DNA of 64,000 nucleotides from Gadus chalcogrammus. Lineage: Eukaryota; Chordata; Actinopteri; Gadiformes; Gadidae. Of this stretch, positions 51,963 to 61,022 are shown piece by piece (position 1 is the first letter of the stretch; each line of letters starts with the position of its first letter). The stretch is from positions 2,074,876 through 2,138,875 of the forward strand of contig NC_079428.1 in assembly GCF_026213295.1 (NCBI RefSeq). Reading direction: 5' to 3'. The notes beneath the pieces were generated by a model. It had not been told where the DNA came from. It was given only the letters and a program-made list of their open reading frames with translations, and ran no database searches. Both the position numbers and the translations under genes were made by a program.

Positions 51963-52268
51963 AGCCCTCAGGCTCTCCCCAAGACGTCAGGTGCAGCAGC
52001 ACCAGTTCCACCAGCATCGTGGTGGTCTGGGGCCCACCGCCCATCGAGGATCAGAACGGGATCATAACAAAGTACACTGTTCACTACTGGACCCCGGACG
52101 GAGAGGACACCACCACGCACGACTCCTCGGACATTCCTCCGGAAAACCCGACGTACCTTCTGGAAAACCTGGAGAAATGGACGGAATACAGCGTGACTGT
52201 CACTGCTCACACGGATGTCGGAGCCGGACCGGAAAGCTTGCCCCGGCTCGTACGGACAGAGGAGGACG
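51963..52268 (+). CDS. ptprd: ptprd exon: fibronectin III domain 4
   Basis: This exon encodes FN4: [40 protein letters not shown], then [20 protein letters not shown] and [10 protein letters not shown], ending TEED plus one base before GTATGT. Starting after CCAATCAG at 51962 gives a linker equal in length to the mammalian one as remembered. A second acceptor, CCCTCAG at 51971, is also in frame and would drop three residues. The stretch just upstream is A-rich with no pyrimidine tract next to the acceptor, so the exact start is less certain than for the other exons. In mammals FN4-FN7 can be skipped in some isoforms. Confidence 0.9.
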
Positions 52269-53141
52269 GTATGTGTGCGTTTCCGACAAGGCCCAGCTGC
52301 AAAAGCCCCGTTTAACCCACTCCCCTTGGCAGTTACTAATAGCATCGCCATTAATCTACAGTTCCTGCCTCCCTTCTAACCTCCCCCTGGCTGCGATTAT
52401 TATGACTAACGCTTGAGACATTTCCAATCAATTCCCAGTTGGAATTAGCTTTCTTTTTTCTTCTCTTTTGTAATACTTTTTGAAAGTTTGCGGGGTTTTT
52501 TAACCGGGTTTTTTTTCAACTCGAATCAATTTCAACAAATGGTATGGCTTTTTTGATCCGACGGCCTCTCACTTCCTGTCTACACTGTCTTTTTTTTTTG
52601 TCCGTACAATTTTTGAATCTACGTACAACTGTTTTTTGGCTTTTTGTAGGAGCAACAGCTTTCCGGACAGTGGGAATAAGACAAGGTGGAAGGAATTTTG
52701 TTCAAGGCCAATTTTTGTAAATGTTTTTTGCTCATGCAGTATAATCATTTTTAATCCATTTTTCCCCCTTGCCCTTCATAGCCAAAATTCTTGCTGTGCT
52801 TCAAGCATTTGAAGCACCCGACTTTGGCTTCATTTTTCTATTTTGACAAAACATTTTTATTCCATGTTTTTAAAATCCACTAATCATTTTTGTAATGTTA
52901 CGAGATTGGTGTCAGACCTGCCTTTGGCGTTGCTTTTCCTTTTTCCTTGCCATTGTTGAAAAATTGATCTAAATATGATGATGGGTGCAGTAAGCTGCAT
53001 TTTCAAATTTTTGACCCCTTCCTCCGCACGCCCACATTTTCCCCCCCTGGATTCGGCCAGGTGTTAACGCAAAGGTGGAAAGTGGGTTTTTCTATAATTG
53101 TGACCTCTCTCTCTTATTATCCCATGGTGTTCTTCCTCCAG
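52269..53141. other. T-rich intron between FN4 and FN5
   Basis: A 0.87-kb intron rich in T runs on the sense strand (52440-53000). I see no exon, repeat family or structure in it. Confidence 0.6.
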
Positions 53142-53335
53142 TTCCCAGCGGGCCACCTCGTAAAGTTGAGGTGGAGGCTGTCAACTCCTCGTCAATTAAA
53201 GTGATGTGGCGCTCGCCCATGCCCACCAAGCAGCACGGTCAGATCCGAGGGTACCAGGTGCACTATGTCAGGATGCTTAATGGGGAGCCCATGGGACAGC
53301 CAGTCATCAAGGACATGTTGATCGATGACGCCCAG
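53142..53335 (+). CDS. ptprd: ptprd exon: fibronectin III domain 5, first part
   Basis: This exon reads [40 protein letters not shown] and [12 protein letters not shown], ending LIDDAQ in phase 0 before GTATAG. The acceptor is CTTCCTCCAG. N-S-S is a possible sequon. The [10 protein letters not shown] and [16 protein letters not shown] segments are hallmarks of FN5 in LAR-type receptors. It is followed by the optional 27-nt exon or joins in frame to 54215. Confidence 0.95.
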
Positions 53336-53790
53336 GTATAGTAGCTTCCTCCTCCTCCTCCTCCTCCTCTTCCACAGCCAGCTGCCTCATCTCTCTCAGA
53401 CACTGCACACACACACAAACAATCTCTCTCTGTCTGTCTTTGCTTTTCCCCTCCATGCCCCTAACCTTGACTCAAAGTCTCTCCCAAACAGCCGTAGTCA
53501 AGTCGTTTGTCTAGGAAGTTGGTTGCTGCCCTACTTGTAGTGAAAGGGAAAATGCTCTAATGTAAGAAATTAGACATTATTAAAGATTATTGATCCGGTA
53601 ATTATACTAATGACTTCTTAATGTTACTCAGCACGGTAGTGGCAACCTAATTAGACACATCGATCATGTTTTTTATCTTGTATGTTGTTTTCAAGTCAAG
53701 GATGTATTCATTCAGTCGTCTGCATTTGAGGCGCAATTATATCTACAGTACAAATCTTTGATTTTGTTCCTCTTTCTTTCCAAAAACCAG

Positions 53791-53817
53791 TGGGAATATG
53801 ATGATTCAACTGAACAC
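53791..53817 (+). CDS. ptprd: ptprd micro-exon meC (27 nt, WEYDDSTEH)
   Basis: Twenty-seven bases lie between a CAAAAACCAG acceptor and a GTGAGT donor and read W-E-Y-D-D-S-T-E-H in phase 0. The mammalian PTPRD insert at this place reads WEFDDTTEH as I recall, and LAR has a 27-bp alternative element at the same FN5 position. It is symmetric, so its use adds nine mostly acidic residues to a loop of FN5 without changing frame. The nearest TGC is about 68 nt upstream, farther than for the other micro-exons. Confidence 0.93.
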
Positions 53818-54214
53818 GTGAGTGGATACAAGATGTATATCTAATATCTAATATAATAATAATAAAGACTGTTATTATAATCACTGTGTGCTGTTTCAGC
53901 CACTGTATAGTAGACAGATGGTTATTTACTTTTTGCTCAAAGACTGTTAAATTAACACTCACCTCGAAACAGCAGATGTTGAATCGCAGATGGTAAAGTG
54001 ATTTTTTTAAATTGATGAGGAAGAAAATATATTTTTTCTTATCTGAACCACAAACTACCACAGCACCACTCATTGCGTACTATAATACATTTCAAATTAT
54101 ATAAGATATATCAATTTGACTATGTATCCTATAAGAGGATCCGGCACAGACTATAAAACCTCACACAAGGCCCTTGGAGCAGGCTCGAATAATGTACCCT
54201 TTCCTCTGCTACAG

Positions 54215-54332
54215 GAAATGATCATCACAGAGCTACAAGCTGAGACCACCTACTCAGTGGCTGTCGCTGCCTACACAACCAAAGGCGACGGAGCCCGTAG
54301 CAAGCCCAAACTCATCACAACCACTGGGGCAG
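54215..54332 (+). CDS. ptprd: ptprd exon: fibronectin III domain 5, C-terminal part
   Basis: This exon completes FN5: [20 protein letters not shown], then [19 protein letters not shown] plus one base before GTAGGT. The acceptor is [20 protein letters not shown] is strongly conserved among LAR-type receptors. It begins in phase 0 and accepts either the meC exon or exon 53142-53335 directly. Confidence 0.95.
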
Positions 54333-54864
54333 GTAGGTGGGAGCTTTGTGCCTGCACCCTGGGTCCTCCACTTGACACCTTCAGTCCCCCCCCTGGTGGA
54401 GTGGGCAGAGAAATGTTCTTTCTCTTCCACCTTGGTGGCTAATTGTAGCTATTATTGGCATCATAAAAGCATATGGTAGGAACAGGGTAATTTTCTTATT
54501 TTATGGGAGTTGTGCCAGAGACTTTTAAAAGCATAACTGCTCTCTGTGTGCGTGACATATTCTGCCTTTTTGCTTCGAGGCAGCACATTCCAGCGAGCAC
54601 ATGCTGGCAGAGCGATGATAGTGTGAATTGGAAATGGATGATAAATACACAGAGCAGATCTATAAAAAAATACAGAAAATGGTGAGACCGAAATAATATT
54701 GAGGATTATAATGTTACTTTGTGCTCAGGACTTTAGAATCAACCTGCATCTTCTTGTATGCTTACACTGCCGGTGGATGAATTTAAACATCTAAGTATTG
54801 CAGGTGGTGCGGCGGAATCAGCAAACATCCCATCGTCACCTTTTTCTTCTACCTCTGTTCTCAG

Positions 54865-55452
54865 TTCCCGATAAACCCCGGCTCATGGTCAGCACCACCA
54901 ACATGGGCACGGCCCTGCTCCAATGGCACCCCCCGGCCGTCACCCACGGCCCCTTGCAAGGCTACCGCCTCCGCTTCGGCCGCAAAGACGTGGACCCCCT
55001 GACGGTGATCGAGTTCCCCGAGCGTGAGAACCACTACACCACCAAGGAGATCCACAAGGGCGCCTCGTACACCTTCCGCCTCTCCGCCCGCAACAAGGTG
55101 GGCTTCGGCGAGGAGACGGTCAAGGAGGTGACCACCAACGAGGACGTTCCCGGCGGCTACCCTCAGAGCATCTCTGCCGAGGGGGGCACCACCACCACCA
55201 TTCAGGTGAGCTGGAAGCCGCTGCTGCTGGCAGAGCGCAACGGCAACGTGGTGAAGTACGCGCTGCAGTACAAGGACATCAACAGCCCGCGCAGCCCCTC
55301 CGAGCTCTTCATCACCGCGCCCGAGTCCACCGTCGTCCTGGACGGCCTACGACCCGACACCACTTATGATATCAAAATGTGTGCCTTCACCAGCAAGGGC
55401 CCCGGGCCATATAGCCCCAGTGTGCAATTCAGAACACAGCCACTGGATCAAG
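54865..55452 (+). CDS. ptprd: ptprd exon: fibronectin III domains 6 and 7
   Basis: This 588-nt exon encodes FN6 and FN7. FN6 starts [20 protein letters not shown], with [20 protein letters not shown] and the [20 protein letters not shown] stretch. FN7 begins near [14 protein letters not shown] (about 55147), with [40 protein letters not shown] and [10 protein letters not shown], ending LDQ plus one base before GTAGGA. The acceptor is GTTCTCAG. FN domains sharing one exon repeats the FN1-FN2 arrangement. A TCC array follows the donor at 55490. Confidence 0.97.
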
Positions 55453-55489
55453 GTAGGACCATTCCCGAAAAGACTACCCCCCCTCCCTT

Positions 55490-55530
55490 CCTCCTCCTCC
55501 TCCTCCTCCTCCTCCTCCTCCTCCTCCTCT
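55490..55530. repeat. (TCC)n microsatellite
   Basis: About 13 TCC units, 40 bp after the FN6-FN7 donor. A shorter one lies after the FN5 donor at 53347-53370. Confidence 0.93.
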
Positions 55531-56007
55531 TCCCCCTTCTTCACTCCTCCACCCTTTGTTTAAAACCAGCTCGTCCTTGTAATCTCGCCAAAAGAGCAGC
55601 CATCTCTACAAAAACAGCCGAACCGAGACAAAACAACAAGCCGATCGACCAATCAAAGCCTCCCGTTTTTTGTTCTATATTTAGTCGCACTGCAAAAAAA
55701 AGAAAAAAAACGATTTAACCAAAAGCGTAAAGTAAGTATGTGTTGTCCCTTGTGTTGTCAGCCAAGCAAAGGTCAGCCATTCATTTTATACGCTGAAGCT
55801 GTTGGTCAGCAGGTAAGAGGGGGGGGGGGGGGGGGGGTCGGGTATGGTAAGCCTTAATATAGTGCTGAAACGCCCGCTGTATTTCAGTCGGGCTTCATGC
55901 TCAGGTAAGCATGCGCGGGGCGGGCGGGAAGCTCCTTGGGTGGATGACCACTGAAGTTGTTTTTTTGATTTGTGTCTAAATCTTCTACTCCCCCTTTCTT
56001 TTAGCAG

Positions 56008-56105
56008 TGTTTGCAAAAAACTTCCACGTGAAGGCCGCCACTAAGACGTCGGTGCTGCTCACCTGGGAGATCCCCGAGAACTACAACCCGGCCCAGCCCT
56101 TCACC
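56008..56105 (+). CDS. ptprd: ptprd exon: fibronectin III domain 8, first half
   Basis: This exon reads [20 protein letters not shown] then [13 protein letters not shown], phase 0, before GTGAGT. The acceptor is a tandem TAGCAG; the second AG gives VFAKNF directly, matching the family, while the first would add one alanine. Part of the exon (56025-56060) is echoed in the following intron at 56658-56693. Confidence 0.93.
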
Positions 56106-56326
56106 GTGAGTCAGGTCCATCCCAGCACGCTCACCTCAGGAACGCCAGATGTGTTGAAGAGAATAGGGCTGCTCCAATCGCGTAGTTGTTTAAAAGTGTT
56201 TAAGATTAGAATAAGAAATTCCCAGAGTGCTTGTCATTCTGTGAGAGCGATATTGACTAAATTTGCAATAATAGCAACATATTGATATGACACAACTACT
56301 AAAGAAATATGATATTTATATATACG

Positions 56327-56396
56327 TATGTGTGTGTGTATATAACTATTAGATAAATATATGCAAAGAGAGATTAATACAAAGATATATATATAT
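56327..56396 (+). repeat. Direct repeat, left copy, flanking the hAT fragment
   Basis: TATGTGTGTGTGTATATAAC followed by the CTATTAGATAAATATATGCA and AAGAGAGATTAATACAAAGA block recurs at 56557-56634 with small indels. Confidence 0.85.
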
Positions 56397-56397
56397 A

Positions 56398-56557
56398 ACA
56401 TTTCCAGAAGACCTGGAATTGTACTGTTTCCATATAGTCCACAATCATGCATCAACATTTTAAATATGTTTTTGGTTGTTATATTTGCAACAAGGGTTTA
56501 CAAATGATAATGTTCCATCTTAAAACACCATTTTCAGAAACTCATTCAAAAACATAT
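56398..56557 (+). mobile_element. Internal fragment of the same hAT family
   Basis: This 160-bp segment matches 57772-57924 inside the complete hAT element with two base differences and one 7-bp indel. It lacks both termini. It is bracketed by near-identical direct repeats (56327-56396 and 56557-56634), so it did not arrive by ordinary cut-and-paste insertion. Confidence 0.85.
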
Positions 56558-56634
56558 ATATGTGTGTGTATATAACTATTATAGATAGATAAATATATGC
56601 AAAGAGAGATTAATACAAAGATATATATATATAT
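56557..56634 (+). repeat. Direct repeat, right copy, flanking the hAT fragment
   Basis: This is the second copy of the block at 56327-56396, with an extra ATAGATAG unit. It runs into a GATA array and then the exon echo. Confidence 0.85.
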
Positions 56635-56657
56635 ACATAGATAGATAGATCTATGTT

Positions 56658-56693
56658 CATGTGAAGGCCGCCACGAAGACATCTGTGCTTCTA
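56658..56693 (+). repeat. 36-nt echo of the FN8 exon
   Basis: This segment copies exon positions 56025-56060. Read in the same frame it gives [12 protein letters not shown] in both; six bases differ, all synonymous. It is flanked by AGATCTAT-type sequence and (ATAG)n, and has no splice sites, so it is not a usable exon. Confidence 0.85.
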
Positions 56694-56783
56694 GATCTAT
56701 CTATAGATCTAGTTGCCATAGATCTACATATAGGTTACGGTTGTAGTTTATGGTGTTAAAAACTACAACTCCCACACGTCCAG

Positions 56784-57040
56784 ATCCTGTACGACAACGG
56801 GCAGAGCGTGGAGGTGGACGGTAAGATCACCCAGAAGCTGATCACGGGGCTCCAGCCGGAGACCCAGTACTCCTTCCTCCTCACCAACCGGGGGAACAGC
56901 GCCGGGGGGCTGCAGCACCGCGTCTCCACCATGACCGCCCCCGACATCCTGCGGACCAAGCCCAACCTGGTCGGCAAGACCAACTCCGACGGCATGGTGA
57001 CCGTCCAGCTGCCGCCCGTGCTGACCACCGAGAAAGTCAG
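56784..57040 (+). CDS. ptprd: ptprd exon: fibronectin III domain 8, second half, and start of juxtamembrane region
   Basis: This exon reads [20 protein letters not shown], then [20 protein letters not shown] and [16 protein letters not shown], which completes FN8, and continues into [20 protein letters not shown] of the membrane-proximal domain. It ends with two bases of a codon before GTGAGA. The acceptor is CACACGTCCAG. The [14 protein letters not shown] block is a strong LAR-family signature. The exon is GC-rich between AT-rich, repeat-filled introns. Confidence 0.96.
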
Positions 57041-57134
57041 GTGAGAGAGGCCCTCGACGCTATTAAAAACTGAAGACTTATCTTTTTAAAAAAGCCTTTT
57101 GCTAATTTCCCTTTTACTGTTTATGTAATATATG

Positions 57135-57258
57135 TTGTAACAACCCCTTTTATTTTATTTTTCTCTCTCTTAAACTCTGTAGCAATTTGAGATTTCTGAA
57201 AGTAAAATGCTCTACAAATTAAATATATGATTATTATTATTATTATTATTGTTATTAG
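57135..57258 (+). mobile_element. Probable LINE/SINE 3' tail with ATT repeat
   Basis: AGCAATTTGAGATTTCTGAA, then GTAAAATGCTCTACAAATTA and a (TTA)n run resembles the CTTTGAGA...GCGCTATAAATAAAATGTATTATTATT tail of abundant fish retroelements. A reverse-oriented piece with the same wording lies at 7341-7422. Confidence 0.6.
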
Positions 57259-57327
57259 GTAGTCGACCCCTAACTGCTTCTCAGTCGTTCCCTGAGACGC
57301 ACACATTTATGAGCTGGTGGGGTTGAG

Positions 57328-57447
57328 ACTAGAGTTGTTCCGATGCCGATACCAGTATCGGAAATTACTCTGATACTGCCTAAAATGCAGTATCGGGGAT
57401 CGTTGAGTACGCAAGTATATGCGCTGATCCGATACCATCACATGACT
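57328..57447. mobile_element. Dispersed repeat remnant with CCGATAC palindromes
   Basis: TTGTTCCGATGCCGATACCA followed by GTATCGGAAAT and later GTATCGGGGATCG and GATCCGATACCATCACATGA resembles a common fish interspersed repeat, probably of DNA-transposon origin. The family name is uncertain. Confidence 0.4.
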
Positions 57448-57655
57448 AGTTAATGATTACAAAGGACATCACAAAAAGAACATGGAAAGTTGGAATGGGA
57501 AACACGCTATCTCCAACCTATTGGATTGGATTGGATTAGATTGGATGTGTGGGTTGAGCTACCGAGTCAGAAAAACGTGGACACTCACACTTAACTACAA
57601 GAAACCAAATACGAGCCCCTTTCGACTTGGAGGCGCCACACTCAAACCTCTAGAC

Positions 57656-58344
57656 CAGGGGTCAGCAACCTTTTCAACATGCAGTGCCAGTTTGACATTT
57701 TCTCGTTAATGAGTGTGCCTTAAGCAACAATATATTAAATATTAAGCTGAATTATGACACAGCGACCAAAAACATTTCCAGAAGACCTGGGATTGTACTG
57801 TTTCCATATAGTCCACAATCATGCATCAACATTTTAAATATGTTTTTGGTTGTTATATTTGGGTTTACAAATTATAATGTTCCATCTTAAAACACCATTT
57901 TCAGAAACTCATTCAAAAACATATTTGAACAGTGAGAAATTTAAAAAATTAGAATATATGAGAATGCTGGAACCATCCAAATCAATATCTTTAAGACATG
58001 TACAGCTTTGCAAAACCATGTGAAGGCGATGCATACCGGCCACTTGCAACAATATTTAAAATATTTTCTTCTCTATTACTCACAACATAGGTTTAAAAAC
58101 GATTAATTGATCCCGTTTCAGAACACTACTTCTGTAACTAATTGAAACATATTTGCACTGGGAGGAAATGCCCAAAATAGAATAAAGTGCAAAAAAAATC
58201 GGTAGTAATGATTTTGCTGCCGCATTGTGCTGTGAATTTCTTTAATAATAATAATAATATATTTTTTTTTTGCCCATGATTTTGCCCATGATTATGCTGC
58301 CCCGTGCCAGTGGTGGCACGCGTGCCTAGGGTTGCCGACCCCTG
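57656..58344 (+). mobile_element. Non-autonomous hAT-type DNA transposon (689 bp)
   Basis: The ends are inverted repeats, CAGGGGTCAGCAACC on the left and GGTTGCCGACCCCTG on the right (one mismatch in 15). Both ends are flanked by the identical 8-bp sequence CTCTAGAC (57648-57655 and 58345-58352). An 8-bp target duplication with CAGGGGT-type ends is diagnostic for hAT elements. No transposase frame is present, so it is a MITE or deleted derivative. It sits in the intron between the FN8 exon and the juxtamembrane exon. Confidence 0.92.
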
Positions 58345-59144
58345 CTCTAGACTGTCTCCATTAGTAACTGTGCCATTAAACAAAGTAAGAGAATTTTCCT
58401 AAAGCAGAAACCACATCTGGCCCACTTCATGTATGTGTGCTAACATGATGTAACTCAGCATCACTTAAGCCTACGGACCCTACTAAGCTCTCTAAAGTCG
58501 GTCAGAGTCAAAACAAACAAAGCCCCGTTGGATTGTCTCACATTAGTCTCCAAACTCGCACTTCAAGTCCATCTTTGTTGTTTATTTTCTTTTTGTATCC
58601 AGCCTGTGCACTTGGCCGTGCCTCTGTCATGCCAGGGATTTAAGCTAATTAGTGTGGCGGGCTAATGGCTGCCACGCACACTAACACTAGGCTTTGCCCA
58701 ACCAGAAATTCCAGCCGAAAAAAAAGACAGAGACCATTATCTCCATTGCCGCCCCAGCTGAGGGGATAAAAATCATTTTAATTCCATCTTTCTCTGGTGC
58801 ATATCAAGAGCCTGGCTAATTAGCTCACTGTGGGGCTCTTTGAGATGAAAGAGTGGTCCCTGAGTTCTGTGAGCATAATGCTAATATATTAACTTTCTTT
58901 TCCTCCTTATCTCGATGCCGCATCCGCCAAGGCCAGCGACTCTTTGTAAAACAAACAGACTGTGTGTGGTGGGCCGTTTCAAAGCTTCACAATGGCTCTG
59001 TGCGGATTTCCCTTTTGTTTCATCTCAGACCTGCTGTGATTTGACTATTAGGAATGATTTGGCTTTGATTTGATTTGTTAAAAAAAAAATTCCTTGCTGA
59101 AACGTTTCCCACTAAAGATGGGTGGTGTGTGTGCTCGCCCACAG

Positions 59145-59238
59145 GGGATACTACATTGTGGTGGTCCCGCTTAAGAAGCAGCGAACGGGCAAGTTCTTCA
59201 AACCCTGGGACAACCCGGACGAGATGAACCTTGAGGAG
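59145..59238 (+). CDS. ptprd: ptprd exon: juxtamembrane extracellular segment
   Basis: This exon reads (R)[18 protein letters not shown] then [13 protein letters not shown] in phase 0 before GTAGGT. The acceptor is CGCCCACAG. The GYYxxxVPLKK and KPWxxPDEM motifs are conserved in the region between FN8 and the cleavage site in PTPRD, PTPRS and PTPRF. Confidence 0.94.
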
Positions 59239-60812
59239 GTAGGTGTCGTGGTTATGGCCACGGTTTACCCGGCGTGATTCAAAGCCACAATATGCCCACA
59301 GAGAAAAACACAGGGGACAGATAAGGAACAGAGCCGTCCATTTACATGCATTACCAAGCCAAACACTGTGTGCTCGAGGCTGGGTGCGATGTAGTAATCG
59401 GACTCCCTGTGGCGGCAGTACGGGGGGAGAAAAGGCATAGGAGAGGGACTCTCTGATTGCCACAAATAGCATTTTCTCCTATGACAAGGGCTGCATGGAG
59501 TAGCGCTGGAGGGCACTGCAGCGCATTCCCCACACCTCCTTCTGCGCGGGTCTGTACGGTAATTACATGAAGAGCTGCATCAGGTCTTTGCGTCCCCGCA
59601 CTCGATCCTGGAAACAAAATTAGGGACTGGCTAAGCCGTTGGTTATGCAAAAAGTCCTCGACAACTTTTCTATTTAACCACCCGAGATAATGCGCCAGCA
59701 TGTGCGTGTGTGTGTGTCTGCCGCATCTGTGCTCCAATGGGCATGCAGCTCTTTGGAAAAATTCGGAAAGTGCACCATTTATTATGATTATGTATTTCAT
59801 ACATATTTTTTTACATGCAGCGCTCATGCAAACGCATGAATGGGTTCGTCAAAAGATAGCGTTGCCTTCCTAGATTAGCTCCTTGTACGACCAAAAGTGT
59901 ATGTCACGAAGGTACGCAATGTAACGCAAACGTCCCTCTTTTAAACAGGATTGTACAGTCTAGAAGAACAGCCGTAAGTCGGTTTTTAACGTTTTTTTAA
60001 GCTAATATCTGGGTTGTTAACTTGTCTTGAATGATTACGACCGCATTGTGTCTCATCCGGACTGTGGGTTTATGGCGTCTGCCCTCAAGCGCGTGTCTGC
60101 AAGCCTTGCCCGGTTGCCCGAAAGAAGTCAGACTGTCAGAATTTATTTGTTTGTCAATATCAGCACTCACCTTTTCACAACTTTTTCCCAAGGGCAGCTA
60201 GATTTAACTGTGTTGACAGGGTAAATGATTGAAGACATTGATTGAGGACCTACAGGCCTGGAGCAAAAACAGTACACACATAGGATCAAACTCACACACA
60301 CACATTGTGCGCGTACACACCCTGCAGTCATTCACTTGGCTACACACACTCCCACGTCCATACACATTCACAGAAGGCGGACAATGTTCTGAAATAGAGT
60401 AGCAATAGATGGTGTTTGTGAATAACTGCAATTGTGTCTATCCAAGCTTGTTTATCGTTAAACTGTCCATACATTTAGGCAGTGTATGCATATTATCAGA
60501 GCCGACATAGCGCCACATATCTTACGCAGGTATTTGTATACTATAGTCGAATGCATGCCACCATTAGGCTTTATGCTATAGTTTCAGACACACACAGGCA
60601 GGTGTGTCTTTAATATGTAATTGGGGACATTGGTATGTGCCATTGTTTCACGAACTGCCAATCGTCATCATCACGTTTAAATTGAGTAACGAAGCGTCGT
60701 ATATTTGCTTTTGTCCAAAGCGACGTACAAGGCTGAGAACAACCCAAATTAGGAATCACTTTAGAAATACAAATTTTAGTTCATTAACTCAATTAATTAA
60801 ATTAATTTCCAG
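59239..60812. other. Intron before the cleavage-region exon
   Basis: A 1.6-kb intron with short CA-rich stretches (60290-60330) and a fragment of the common teleost SINE tail in reverse orientation at 60706-60730. No coding exon is seen. Confidence 0.7.
60706..60730 (-). mobile_element. Teleost SINE tail fragment, reverse orientation
   Basis: GCTTTTGTCCAAAGCGACGT matches the reverse complement of the CGCTTTGGATAAAAGC part of the common teleost tail. It is only about 25 bp, about 80 bp before the cleavage-region exon. Confidence 0.5.
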
Positions 60813-61022
60813 CTGCTGAAAGAGATCAACCGCACGAGCAGGGGACTGCGCTTCCAGCGCCAGATCGAGCCCCGAGCCTACATCGCCGCCTACTTCAAGG
60901 ACCTTCCCACCGAGTTCACCCTGGGTGACGACAAGACCTACGGAGACTTTGAGAACAAGCAGCTCCAGAACGGCCATGAGTACATCTTCTTTGTGCTGGC
61001 CATCCTGGAGATGTCTGAGAAC
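60813..61022 (+). CDS. ptprd: ptprd exon: proprotein-cleavage region and membrane-proximal domain
   Basis: This exon reads [20 protein letters not shown], then [20 protein letters not shown] and [17 protein letters not shown], phase 0, before GTGAGT. The acceptor is ATTTCCAG. In mammals a dense basic stretch here (RKRR type) is the convertase (S1) site that makes the two-subunit receptor. Here the basic residues are spaced every third position (R7, R10, R13, R16 of the exon), and N6-R-T is a sequon. [14 protein letters not shown] is conserved with the family. Confidence 0.95.
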
